Assembly (NCBI RefSeq): GCF_014203645.1
Contig: NZ_JACHJL010000010.1
Coordinates: 186,001 to 250,000, forward strand
DNA from: Streptomyces zagrosensis
GTDB lineage: Bacteria > Actinomycetota > Actinomycetes > Streptomycetales > Streptomycetaceae
Length of the DNA stretch: 64,000 nucleotides
Direction: 5' to 3'
Made by a program: the position numbers and the translations under genes. Below are positions 50,746-59,657 of the stretch, in pieces. Position 1 is the first letter of the stretch; every line of letters begins with the position of its first letter. The notes beneath the pieces are model-generated. The model searched no databases. It saw nothing but the letters and a program-made list of their open reading frames with translations, and was not told the DNA's origin.

Positions 50746-52317
50746 ATGAGTCGGGACCCCAAAAACGCGATCGAGCGGCGCACAGTGCTGCGGGGATCGG
50801 CGGTCGCCTCCGCCGCGCTCGTACTGCCCTCGTCAGTGGCCGCGGCACCGGCGCTGGCGCTGTCCGGGCGCCCGCAGGCACGCTGGGGCATCCAAGCCGG
50901 CGACATCACGACGTCATCGGGGCTGGTGTGGGCGCGCTCGGACCGGCGTGCGCGCATGCTCGTGGAAACCTCGGCGACCGAATCCTTCCGCCGGGCGCGC
51001 CGCTGGCACGGCCCCCTGCTGGGCCCGGGGACGGACTTCACCGGCCGCACCGCGTTGCGCGGTCTGCCGCCCGGCGAACAGATTTACTACCGCGTCACGC
51101 TCGCCGACCCGGACGATCCGCGGCGCACCGGTGAGCCGGTCTACGGCACCTTCCGCACGGCCCCGGTCCGGCGGGCCGATGTGCGGTTCCTGTGGTCGGG
51201 CGATCTGGCGGGGCAGGGCTGGGGCATCAACCCGGACCGGGGCGGGTTCCGGATCTTTTCGGAGATGCGCCGCCTGGACCCCGACTTCTTTCTGTGCAGC
51301 GGGGACAGCATCTACGCGGACGCCCCGATACCAGCCAGCGTCACGCTGCCTGACGGCCGTATCTGGCGGAACATCACCACCGAGGAGAAGTCGAAGGTCG
51401 CCGAGACGCTGGCGGAGTACCGGGGCAACTTCCGGTACAACCTGCTCGACACCCATCTGCGGGCGTTCAACGCTCAAGTACCGTCCATCACCCAGTGGGA
51501 CGACCACGAGGTACGCAACAACTGGTACCCGGGGCAGATTCTGGATGACCCTCGGTATACCGAGAAGAACGTGGATGTGCTGGCGGCACGGGCGCGGCGG
51601 GCGTGGAGCGAATACTTCCCCCTTTCGACGCCGCGTCCCGATGGGTCGGGACGGGTCTATCGGGTGCAGCGGCACGGGCCGCTGCTCGATGTGTTCGTGC
51701 TGGACATGCGCACCTACCGCAACGCCAACTCGCCAGGCCAGCAGCCCGATGACAGCGCCGGCATCCTCGGCGTCGAGCAACTGGCCTGGCTCAAGCGAGA
51801 GCTCTCGCGCTCCCGCGCCGTGTGGAAGGTGATCGCCGCCGACCTGCCGCTGGGGCTCGTGGTCACCGATGGGGCGACGAACTTCGAGGCCGTGGCGCAG
51901 GGCGACCCGGGAGCGCCGCTGGGGCGCGAGCTGCAAATCGCCGATCTGCTGCGGCACATCAAACACCGGCGCATAACGGGAACAGTGTGGCTTACGGCCG
52001 ACGTTCACTACACGTCGGCACAGCGATACGTGCCGTCGCGGGCCGCGTTCACGGACTTTGAGCCCTTTTGGGAGTTCGTGTCAGGACCGCTGCACGCGGG
52101 TGGCTTCCCGGCGCTGAAACTGGATGGCACCTTCGGCCCCGAGCAAGCCTTCGTCAAAGCTCCGACCAAGCCGAACACACCGCCGTCCGAGGGTGGACAG
52201 TATTACGGCGAAGTGGAGATTGATGGTGGCAGCGCGGAGCTGACCGTCCGACTACGTGAGGAGGGAGGCGCGGTCCTCTTCACCAAGGCGCTGCGGCCAG
52301 GCCTGGTCGGTCAGTGA
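50746..52317 (+). CDS. phoD: Alkaline phosphatase D (PhoD) family protein, Tat-exported
   Basis: A 523-residue exported phosphodiesterase/phosphomonoesterase. Tat signal: ERRTVLRGSAVASAALVLP with Arg11-Arg12, ending near residue 40 (APALALSG). PhoD N-terminal domain about 45-140, then the metallophosphatase core with FLWSGDLAGQGWG, LCSGDSIYADAP, TQWDDHEVRNNWYPGQ and LTADVHYTSAQRY, which hold the Fe/Ca ligands. Length is normal. ATG 50746 has AGGAGG 7 nt before. PhoD genes are usually in the PhoRP regulon, but only a weak half PHO box is seen upstream. Confidence 0.92.
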   Translation: MSRDPKNAIERRTVLRGSAVASAALVLPSSVAAAPALALSGRPQARWGIQAGDITTSSGLVWARSDRRARMLVETSATESFRRARRWHGPLLGPGTDFTGRTALRGLPPGEQIYYRVTLADPDDPRRTGEPVYGTFRTAPVRRADVRFLWSGDLAGQGWGINPDRGGFRIFSEMRRLDPDFFLCSGDSIYADAPIPASVTLPDGRIWRNITTEEKSKVAETLAEYRGNFRYNLLDTHLRAFNAQVPSITQWDDHEVRNNWYPGQILDDPRYTEKNVDVLAARARRAWSEYFPLSTPRPDGSGRVYRVQRHGPLLDVFVLDMRTYRNANSPGQQPDDSAGILGVEQLAWLKRELSRSRAVWKVIAADLPLGLVVTDGATNFEAVAQGDPGAPLGRELQIADLLRHIKHRRITGTVWLTADVHYTSAQRYVPSRAAFTDFEPFWEFVSGPLHAGGFPALKLDGTFGPEQAFVKAPTKPNTPPSEGGQYYGEVEIDGGSAELTVRLREEGGAVLFTKALRPGLVGQ

Positions 52318-52496
52318 GAACAGGCCGACTGCGGCGCACCGCCGAGACAACGCGCCGGTAGTAGGCGACAAAGGGACTGGGACATCACGTGGTTGAGCAT
52401 CGAACAGAATCGGGCGATAAGCGTCCAGAACCTGCCTTAACTCATCAGTCACATACCGTTCGTGATCACGCAACACCGCTCCCGCACAGTGGAGCT

Positions 52497-53867
52497 ATGA
52501 GTGACACGACCCTGACGAAGCGTGCTCGAATCCGCAACACATGGCGGCAGCGTCTCGCGGAACGCATCGCCACGCCCCACGGCCTCCCTTGGGGGCCAGG
52601 ACGGCATAGCCACGCCCCGCCCGCGGAGCCGGACGCCGATACCGGTGCCATGGCGCCAAGGGCTGCACTGGCCCGCTCGTCAGCGCACGGCGGGGGCGCT
52701 ACGGCACTGTGGCGGATGCGTACGACCGTAGGAGACGAGCCGGGCACCTTGGCGGCGCTGTGCACAGCTCTCGCGGTGCTGCGGGTGGACCTCCTGACGC
52801 TGCAAACCCATCCGCTCGGTGCCGGCACCGCGGACGAGATGCTGGTGCGTGCCCCAATCGAGTTGAGTGCGCAGGCGCTGACCAGCGCCGCTACCGCCGG
52901 CGGCGGGTGGGACACCTGGGTGGAGCGGGCCGACGCGCATGACCTGGTAGACACCCCGACCCACGTCCTTGGCCTGGCCACCCGCACCGCGTTGGACACC
53001 TCCGAGCTGCCTCTGGCGCTACGTCAGTTGCTAGGCCGCTGCACGATCCGCTCGCACCCGGACCGACCTCCGGACGGGCAGCAAGAGCCCGCGGATCGGG
53101 TGCCCGCCGAAGGAGTGTTGGAGGAAACGATCATGCGACTGCGTGATCCCGCCGGTGGTTCCGTCACGATCGAGCGCCCGTATCTTCGCTTCACTCCGAC
53201 CGAATTCGCCCGCGCGCGAGCGTTGATCGAGTTGGGCACCCGGCTCGGCCCGCGCGTCCCGCACAACGCGGCCGACCAAGCCCGTGAGGCCGACAGGACC
53301 AACAAGTCCAACACGGCCAACAAGCCCAACACAGCCGACAGGGCCAACAAGAGCCCAGCCACGCTGCCCGAGGGCAACGAGATCATCGTGCGCCGCGCCG
53401 ACATCTCCGATCTGGAGGCCGCCCGCGAGTTGCACGGACGGTGCTCGCAGGCAACGCTGGCGCTGCGCTACCACGGGCCGGTCGGTGACGCCGACCGCTA
53501 TCTGGAGCACCTGCTCAGCCCCCGCTACGGTCGTACGCTCGCCGTGCAGACGACGTCCGGGCGGCTGGTGGCGCTCGGCCACCTGCTGTGGGACGGCGAC
53601 GAGACCGAGGTCGCGCTGCTCGTGGAGGACGCCTGGCAGCGCCGCGGCATCGGTGCCCGGCTGCTGCGGCAACTGGTCGAGATGGCCGCCGAAACCGACT
53701 GCGGCTATGTCTACGCCGTCACCCAGTCCACCAACACCGGCATGGTCGCCGCCATGCGCGGCCTTCGACTGCCGCTCGACTACCAGATCGAGGAGGGCAC
53801 GCTGGTCATCACCGCCCGACTCGCTGCGGCGGCCCTGCCAACGGGGCCGCGCGGCGAAAACGGCTGA
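52497..53867 (+). CDS. ACT-like domain fused to GNAT N-acetyltransferase
   Basis: A 456-residue fusion. An N-terminal Arg-rich region (1-65) precedes an ACT-type regulatory domain (about 70-150, MRTTVGDEPGTLAALCTALAV and DLLTLQTHPLGAGTADEMLV), expected to bind an amino acid. A central variable region follows, then an Asn/Lys/Thr linker (about 266-290) made by an 18-bp tandem repeat, then a GNAT domain (about 305-435; DLEAARELHGRCS, LLVEDAWQRRGIGARLLRQL). Analogous actinobacterial fusions acetylate proteins in response to amino acids (for example Micau_1670-type), but this case is unproven. No Shine-Dalgarno at useful spacing; CACAGT 6 nt before ATG 52497 suggests a leaderless message. Confidence 0.85.
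   Translation: MSDTTLTKRARIRNTWRQRLAERIATPHGLPWGPGRHSHAPPAEPDADTGAMAPRAALARSSAHGGGATALWRMRTTVGDEPGTLAALCTALAVLRVDLLTLQTHPLGAGTADEMLVRAPIELSAQALTSAATAGGGWDTWVERADAHDLVDTPTHVLGLATRTALDTSELPLALRQLLGRCTIRSHPDRPPDGQQEPADRVPAEGVLEETIMRLRDPAGGSVTIERPYLRFTPTEFARARALIELGTRLGPRVPHNAADQAREADRTNKSNTANKPNTADRANKSPATLPEGNEIIVRRADISDLEAARELHGRCSQATLALRYHGPVGDADRYLEHLLSPRYGRTLAVQTTSGRLVALGHLLWDGDETEVALLVEDAWQRRGIGARLLRQLVEMAAETDCGYVYAVTQSTNTGMVAAMRGLRLPLDYQIEEGTLVITARLAAAALPTGPRGENG
53301..53336 (+). repeat. 18-bp tandem repeat within the ACT-GNAT linker
   Basis: AACAAGTCCAACACGGCC (53301-53318) and AACAAGCCCAACACAGCC (53319-53336) differ at two bases and encode NKSNTA and NKPNTA. They keep the reading frame, so repeat number could vary without disrupting the two domains. 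Confidence 0.8.
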
Positions 53868-54029
53868 ACACCTGACCCGGGCCGAAGTGGGCCCTGGACC
53901 GCGCCCTGTCACCGTGGCAGCGGTGCGGTTCCGGTCGGGGCCGGGCGCGTACGCGTGGGCCGCTGCCGGTCAGCAACGTTCCCTCGATGGCTAGTGACGC
54001 GGCAGCGTCCGGCGTACGAGGATGACCAC

Positions 54030-55712
54030 ATGTCCGAGATCATCAATGCACCGCTACCGCGCCAGGTCGCCGACGCCTATGTCGATGCCCTCGTCGCCCT
54101 CGACCCGATCACCGGCACCTACCTCGGCGTGCCGGAGAGCGCCCCACTGCTGCCTGACTTCTCGCCGGCCGGGCAGGAGGCGCTGGCGGAGTTGGCTCGC
54201 GCCACGCTGACCCGGCTCGATGCGGCCGAAGACCGGCCCGGCGCCGACAGCGACGTGGAACGGCGCTGCGCCCGACTGCTGCGCGAGCGGCTGACGGCCG
54301 ACCTCGCCATCCATGAGGCCCAGGAACATCTACGGACCGTCAGCAACCTTTCGTCGCCGTTGCATTCGGTACGCGACTGCTTCACCTTGATGCCCACCGA
54401 GACCGACGCGCACTGGAACGACATCGCGGCTCGACTGCGGGCCGTGCCCGCCGCACTTGACGGCTACCGGGCCTCGCTCGCCACCGGCCTTGAGCGCCAG
54501 TTGCCCGCCGGACCCCGTCAGGTTGCCACCGTCATCGGGCAGTTGGGCGAATGGATCGGCACCGATGGCGGCTGGTTCGCCGCCTTCACCAAGGAGGGGC
54601 CACAGTCGCTGCGCGCCGAACTGGACGCGTCGGCCGTCGCTGCGAACGGTGCCCTGGTCGTGCTGCGGGACTGGCTACGGGACGTGTACGCACCCGGCAT
54701 CGCGGGCGCGCCCAACGTCGTGGGCCGCGACCGCTATCGGCGCTGGAGCCGCCAGTGGAACGGCACCGACCTGGATCTGGATGAGGCATACGCGTACGGC
54801 TGGTCCGAGTACCACCGCATCCACGACGAGATGCGCACCGAGGCGGCCAAGATCCTTCCCGGGGCGACTCCGTGGGAGACGCTGCGCCATCTGGACACCC
54901 ACGGTGAGGCGGTCGAGGGCGCCGAGGCGACCCGGGTGTGGCTACAAAAGCTGATGGACGACACCATCGCCGCGCTGGACGGCACCCACTTCGAACTCGC
55001 CGACCGCATCAAGCAGGTCGAGTCGATGCTCGCGCCGCCCGGTTCCGCCGCGGCCCCCTATTACACGTCGCCATCGATGGACTTCTCCCGGCCCGGGCGC
55101 ACCTGGCTGCCGACCATGGGCGAGACTCGATTCCCCCTGTACGACCTCGTCACCACCTGGTACCACGAGGGGGTACCAGGCCATCATCTCCAACTCGCCC
55201 AGTGGGTGCACGTGGCCGATCAACTCTCCCGCTACCAGGCCACGGTGGGGCAGGTCAGCGCCAACTGCGAGGGCTGGGCACTCTACGCAGAGCGACTGAT
55301 GGACGAGTTGGGATATCTCACCGACCCCGAGCGCAGGCTGGGCTACCTGGATGCGCAGATGATGCGTTCGTTGCGGGTCATCGTCGACATCGGGATGCAT
55401 GTGGAGCTGGAGATTCCCGACCATTCGCCGTTCCACCCGGGCGAGCGCTGGACCCCCGAGCTCGCCCAGGAGTTCTTCGGGCTGCACAGCGGTCGGCCCG
55501 CCGACTTCGTCGAGAGCGAACTGGTGCGTTACTTGGGCCTGCCCGGCCAGGCGATCGGCTACAAGCTCGGCGAACGGGCCTGGCTCACGGGCCGGGACGC
55601 GGCCCGCGCGGCGCACGGCGAGTCGTTCGACGCCAAGAAGTGGCATATGGCGGCGCTGTCCCAAGGCTCGCTCGGCCTGGACGACCTGGTCGCTGAGCTG
55701 TCGGCGCTATGA
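54030..55712 (+). CDS. DUF885 family protein (zinc metallopeptidase-like)
   Basis: A 560-residue cytoplasmic all-helical protein of the DUF885 family, related to M32/M3 gluzincins. The metal site is YHEGVPGHHLQ (His379, Glu380, His384), i.e. an HExxxH variant rather than HExxH, with the downstream Glu probably in NCEGWALYAERLMDELG. Active peptidase function is inferred from the fold; substrates are unknown. Start ATG 54030 with GAGGA upstream. It follows the ACT-GNAT gene by 162 bp and ends before a strong terminator. Confidence 0.88.
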   Translation: MSEIINAPLPRQVADAYVDALVALDPITGTYLGVPESAPLLPDFSPAGQEALAELARATLTRLDAAEDRPGADSDVERRCARLLRERLTADLAIHEAQEHLRTVSNLSSPLHSVRDCFTLMPTETDAHWNDIAARLRAVPAALDGYRASLATGLERQLPAGPRQVATVIGQLGEWIGTDGGWFAAFTKEGPQSLRAELDASAVAANGALVVLRDWLRDVYAPGIAGAPNVVGRDRYRRWSRQWNGTDLDLDEAYAYGWSEYHRIHDEMRTEAAKILPGATPWETLRHLDTHGEAVEGAEATRVWLQKLMDDTIAALDGTHFELADRIKQVESMLAPPGSAAAPYYTSPSMDFSRPGRTWLPTMGETRFPLYDLVTTWYHEGVPGHHLQLAQWVHVADQLSRYQATVGQVSANCEGWALYAERLMDELGYLTDPERRLGYLDAQMMRSLRVIVDIGMHVELEIPDHSPFHPGERWTPELAQEFFGLHSGRPADFVESELVRYLGLPGQAIGYKLGERAWLTGRDAARAAHGESFDAKKWHMAALSQGSLGLDDLVAELSAL

Positions 55713-55763
55713 GCTGAGCCGCCTTCGCCGCGGTGGCCTACACGCGCGATGGGCGCGACGCGG

Positions 55764-55795
55764 CCCGGCCGGACGCCCGTAGGCGTCCGGCCGGG
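55764..55795. terminator. Terminator hairpin after the DUF885 gene
   Basis: A perfect 14-bp stem (55764-55777 with 55782-55795) and a CGTA tetraloop, 52 bp past the stop codon. Confidence 0.85.
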
Positions 55796-55838
55796 GGCGC
55801 GATGGGTGCGGCGGAGCGCGATGGGTGCGGGGCGGTGG

Positions 55839-55872
55839 GGTGGGGTGCGGGTGACGGTGGGGTGCGGGTGAC
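55839..55872. repeat. Two exact 17-bp tandem units in the gap before the phosphotransferase gene
   Basis: GGTGGGGTGCGGGTGAC occurs at 55839-55855 and 55856-55872, followed by a partial copy. GCGATGGGTGCGG is also repeated just to the left. The 449-bp gap 55713-56161 holds only these repeats and the terminator; no gene is seen. Confidence 0.8.
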
Positions 55873-56161
55873 GGTGCGGCGAGGCGGGGCGGGGCGCCAT
55901 GACGCACACAGCCGCGCACAATTGGCCTGCGACTGGGCGAAGGTAGTCATCCATGTGCCGGTGCCGGCGTGGGCCTCCTGACCCCGGCGCAGCGCTGAGG
56001 CGCGCCGAGGATCGCGTACCTCCATGACCGTGAAGCCGTATCGAACACCCTGCGCCTGGGCCAACGGACCGCCGCTTGTGGTGAGTACGCCGCACACCGG
56101 GCCTTGACCATCGCTGGCCTAGTGGCGGTTCACCGTCGTGACCGCGCCCCGGACCGCCGGC

Positions 56162-57121
56162 TCAGCCCAGCGTGTCCACCAGGGCGGTGACATAGGCAGC
56201 CAGCCGCTGTTCCACGACGCGCGTCGTCAGCTCTGTCCTGCCCGCCTCCCGCCATGACTGCGCCACCAACTGCACTTCTTCGGAGCTCGCCAGCCCGTCC
56301 CGCACCTGCCAGTACAGCCGCTCGCTCGGAAGCGGGGCCAGCACCCCGCCGGCCTCTTCGTACGCCTCAGCGAACCGCAGGCCCCACTTCGGGCCGTGCA
56401 GCAGCGCGAGATTGGTGGAGCAGTGCGCCACATCGAGATCCGCCGGGCCCCAGGAGGTCACTGCCCAGTCGACGACGCCGGTGATCTGGGCGTCTGTCGG
56501 CCTTGAGGGCGGCACGTCGAACAGCACGTTGCCGGGTTGGAAGTCCCGGTGCAGGAATCGCCCTTCATAAGGCGGCGCGGGCTTACGGATCACGTCGATC
56601 GCCGCGGCCCATGCCGCCGCGTCGGCGCCCTTCGGAACGACAACGGTGTCGGCGGTCGTCAACGTCACATACTTCCGGGGCCGCTCGGCGGGACTCAACG
56701 CGTGGATCGCCACGAGCTGACGAGCCAGCAAAGGGACGCGCGTTTCCAATCCCTCATCGTCGAGGACGGTCCGGCCTGGCAGGTGCGTCATCAAGAGCGA
56801 CGGATACTCGCAATGCGCGGCAGTCGGATCAACCGCCACCAGCCCAGGTGCCGGCACGCCGGTCTCCGTGAGCAGGCTCAGGGCGCCGGCCTCCCGGTGC
56901 AGCCAGTCCTCGGCGTGCCCCACGTAGAACGGGTCGCTAAAGCTCCGCAGCACCAGGTCACGGGTGTTCCCGTCCCCCGTGCTGATGGTCAGCCTGCGCA
57001 TTTCGGCGGTGGTGCCGCCGTGCAGCACCTCGGTTTCTACGGTCCGTTCGCCGTCCCCTAGGTGCCGGCTCACCCAAGCCAGCGTCAATGGTCGGACAGC
57101 CACCTCATCGTGGTTGGTCAC
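56162..57121 (-). CDS. Aminoglycoside phosphotransferase (APH) family protein
   Basis: A 319-residue small-molecule kinase fold. Catalytic loop FLHRDFQPGNVLFD (Asp193, Asn198), metal Asp218 in GVVDWAVTSWGPADLDVAH, glycine loop region EVLHGGTTAEMRRL near 32-45 and REAGALSLL (Glu in helix C). It matches the broad APH/choline-kinase group, and antibiotic substrates cannot be inferred. GTG 57121 with GAGG 7 nt before. It starts a stretch of minus-strand genes (APH, GNAT, DinB). Confidence 0.88.
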   Translation of the reverse strand: MTNHDEVAVRPLTLAWVSRHLGDGERTVETEVLHGGTTAEMRRLTISTGDGNTRDLVLRSFSDPFYVGHAEDWLHREAGALSLLTETGVPAPGLVAVDPTAAHCEYPSLLMTHLPGRTVLDDEGLETRVPLLARQLVAIHALSPAERPRKYVTLTTADTVVVPKGADAAAWAAAIDVIRKPAPPYEGRFLHRDFQPGNVLFDVPPSRPTDAQITGVVDWAVTSWGPADLDVAHCSTNLALLHGPKWGLRFAEAYEEAGGVLAPLPSERLYWQVRDGLASSEEVQLVAQSWREAGRTELTTRVVEQRLAAYVTALVDTLG

Positions 57122-57421
57122 CGTGTCACCTCACCATCCGGACGACGGCACACGCAAAGGTTTTTCGTTGGCCAGCGGGCACCGGCAGTGCTCGCCGGGG
57201 CGTCGGTCCAGGGGGGGAGGGTGACGCCGCGCCGTGATCATGATGTACGCGGCGGCCCGCTGCGGCGACGCGTCCATGTGCGCCACGCTGACCAGTGCGT
57301 TGGCGGGTGGCACCCGCGATCCTCATACTCGGGGCAACGTGGTGACGAGCAGCCCTCAGCCCGCGGTCGTGGTGTTGATGAGTGGCGCATCGCGCGTGAA
57401 CTCCCGGAACCCGACGCTGTC

Positions 57422-58309
57422 TTACAGCCCGCGCGCCTGGGGGTGCCCCGGTGCGCCCAGGCAGGCGACCGTCACGTGAGTGGCCCCAGCCGCTCGCGCC
57501 CGATGCATCCCGTGCAGAAGCATCGCTCTGCCCAGCCCCAACCGGCGGTAGCGCGGATGCGTGCCGACCGGCTCGAACTCAGCCGTGTTGTTGGCTTCGT
57601 CGAGCCACATGATCGTCGAGGATGCCATGGTTCCGTCCGGCGCCTCTACCAGGATGTGCAGGTCACCGCGGTACGCCGTCGTCTGCCGCACGCCCTCGTA
57701 GGCCTCGGCCGTGTACGTCGAGCGAGCCCAGGCGTCCCGATGGGCCTGGACCGCGGCCTGCGGCCCGGCCTCGTCGGCGGTGCGGAACCGGAACCCGGCT
57801 GGCAGTACCGGCTGTTCTACGTCGATGAGGTCCCGCTCGTTGAGCTGGGTCCAGGAGCCGGCGGCACCGAGCGAGGCCGGGTCGGTCTCATAGCCGTGCG
57901 CCGCCCATCGCTTGAGGGCGAACTCGTCGGCGGCGCTTGGTATCACCGTACGTTCGACGTCCCCCGCCGTACCGTCGTACCAGTCGATCACCTCGTCAAC
58001 CAGCTCGGCGCTGTCGGGATGGACCTGATACGCCAGATAGGCACCGGTGACGTTATGCACCGACCCGTCACGCCGCCTCACCTGGCGCGGAAGCTGGGCC
58101 CAGCCCCACGCCACCACGTCCCCGCCGGAGAACCACAGCCGACACGGCCAGCTTGCCCCGTCGCTGGCGTGCCCCTTGCCCCAGTTCCAGGCCAGCTCGC
58201 CGAACGACGCGTCGCTGTTCACCAGATCCGGACGGGTGGCGGTGACACGCTGCGCCAAACCCTGCATGAGCTGCACATCCGCCGCGGCCAAAAGCTCGCA
58301 ATTCGTCAC
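57422..58309 (-). CDS. GNAT family N-acetyltransferase, C-terminus truncated by an in-frame stop
   Basis: A 295-residue protein. The N-terminal half is a degenerate GNAT-like domain (residues 1-150) and the C-terminal half a recognisable one (about 160-295): STIMWLDEANNTAEFEPVGTH, then the CoA loop RYRRLGLGRAMLLHGM and ATHVTVACLGAPGHPQARGL. It ends at TAA 57422-57424. The frame then continues DSVGFREFTRDAPL up to TGA 57356-57358, exactly the missing C-terminal Y/xDSVGF strand, so TAA probably replaced a Tyr codon. GTG 58309 is the start. Neighbours are an APH-fold kinase and DinB gene. Confidence 0.8.
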   Translation of the reverse strand: MTNCELLAAADVQLMQGLAQRVTATRPDLVNSDASFGELAWNWGKGHASDGASWPCRLWFSGGDVVAWGWAQLPRQVRRRDGSVHNVTGAYLAYQVHPDSAELVDEVIDWYDGTAGDVERTVIPSAADEFALKRWAAHGYETDPASLGAAGSWTQLNERDLIDVEQPVLPAGFRFRTADEAGPQAAVQAHRDAWARSTYTAEAYEGVRQTTAYRGDLHILVEAPDGTMASSTIMWLDEANNTAEFEPVGTHPRYRRLGLGRAMLLHGMHRARAAGATHVTVACLGAPGHPQARGL

Positions 58310-58476
58310 GGTGCGCCACTGTGCCAGGGCCCCGCGAAGCCGTCGAACCGTTTTTCGGGGTCGCTGATCGCGGCAGTCAACAGCCCACCACGCGTGCTCG
58401 CGGTACCAGTTACTACCCGCTCACTGGCGGGCAGATCGCCAACACCGTCGAAGACTCTTTCGCCGCGTGCCCGTTG

Positions 58477-59205
58477 CTACAGCGCTTGCCCGGGCGTGGC
58501 GAAACGGGCCTGCCACAGGTCGCGGAGCAGCGCGATCTCGGCCATGTGGTGGATGAATTCGAGATTGGTCCCCGACAGCACGGTGACGAAGGGGTCATCA
58601 GGGTCGGAGCCGTACGGGTACTGCGAGAAACCGACCGTATCGAGTTGCTCGTCGGTGACAGCGGCGACGCTATCGCGCCACCGGTCGATCAGCGCCCAAA
58701 ACCGATCGAGTGCCACGGGGGCGGAGGGCGTGAAGTCGGTCAGCAGTTTCGGCTCCTGCCGCCGTTCGCCGAAGGTCCACTCCCACCCGCCTGCGAAACA
58801 GAAGTGCAGGTGCCCCAGCCGCCACGCGATGGTGGTGATCGGCGTTTCGTCAGGCTCCGGCGCACCGGTGTGGGCGAGGACCTGCTCGACCCGCTCGACA
58901 CTCACGCTCCAGTCATCGGCGATCTTGGCGACGGTCATGCCGCCGGCGGCCTGCCGTGCGATTTCGGCATACTCGTTGGCTGGGATGTCCGGGGCGCCCA
59001 AGTCGAGCACCCACTCGCCAGGTCCAAAGGCCCTGGGTGTCACCGCGGCGCCCCGGCGCCGAATCGACCAGCAACCGGCCACCGGTTCCCACAGGTACTC
59101 CTCGTCGCTCAGCCCCGCCAGCCGCACCTGGGCCAGCTCCCTGGCATGGTCGAACTGGTCGAGCAGCAAGCCCAAACGGTCGATCCGCGCGCCCGTAATC
59201 GCCAT
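58477..59205 (-). CDS. DinB family protein
   Basis: A 242-residue four-helix-bundle protein of the DinB/YfiT superfamily, often metal-binding and sometimes a thiol (mycothiol or bacillithiol) transferase. Family marks: DRLGLLLDQFDHARELAQVRLAGLSDEEYLWEPVAGCWSIR cut into its usual blocks, IAWRLGHLHFCFAGG (central His) and NLEFIHHMAEIALLRDLW (paired His). ATG 59205 with GGGGAG upstream. The middle third (about 80-120) contains an unusual KIADDWSVSVERVEQVLAHTG insertion resembling an HTH. A substrate is unknown. Confidence 0.88.
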   Translation of the reverse strand: MAITGARIDRLGLLLDQFDHARELAQVRLAGLSDEEYLWEPVAGCWSIRRRGAAVTPRAFGPGEWVLDLGAPDIPANEYAEIARQAAGGMTVAKIADDWSVSVERVEQVLAHTGAPEPDETPITTIAWRLGHLHFCFAGGWEWTFGERRQEPKLLTDFTPSAPVALDRFWALIDRWRDSVAAVTDEQLDTVGFSQYPYGSDPDDPFVTVLSGTNLEFIHHMAEIALLRDLWQARFATPGQAL

Positions 59206-59466
59206 GCTTGACTCCCCTCACCGCAGCATCTCGTACCTCACTGCGCTCAGGCGGAAGCTAACGGCTCACCCCATCAGGCGCCACCGATTTCCCCGCCCAT
59301 GGAGCAGCACGGGGCGTCGGCGTCGTGGTCCCACGTCCGCTGGGTGATCAGCGAGGCCGCGAGCGGACGACACCGGCAACGCGTGGGAGAAGAAGCTGGC
59401 TACCATGCGTGCTCATGACCGGGGCCCTTCGTCCACCGCGTATAGCTGCGGCGGGCGACCTCAAGG

Positions 59467-59520
59467 GAACGGACCGTAAGAGAACGGACCATAGGCGAAC
59501 GGACCATAAGGGAACGGACC
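59467..59520 (+). repeat. Four exact-period 15-bp repeats (core GAACGGACC)
   Basis: The 9-bp core GAACGGACC starts at 59467, 59482, 59497 and 59512, a strict 15-bp period with variable 6-bp remainders; a decayed fifth copy follows at 59529. It lies in the 452-bp gap 59206-59657 between DinB and the binding-protein gene. Same-side spacing of about 1.4 helical turns is compatible with clustered protein binding, or with 5-residue repeats if translated. Confidence 0.85.
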
Positions 59521-59657
59521 CGCAAGGGGAACGAGTCTTAGGCGCGCGCCTCACCGGGGGCGGCCCGCTCGGCATCGACATCGCGCACAGCGTCGAGCTG
59601 CGACGCTGGGTCTGGCCTGACGGCAGTCGAATCGTCAACACAGGAAGACGCCAACGC

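Noticed and set aside
57062..59347. A 761-codon open frame on the plus strand
   Set aside because: It is antisense to the APH-start, GNAT and DinB genes, has the mirrored codon bias of those genes and no family similarity.
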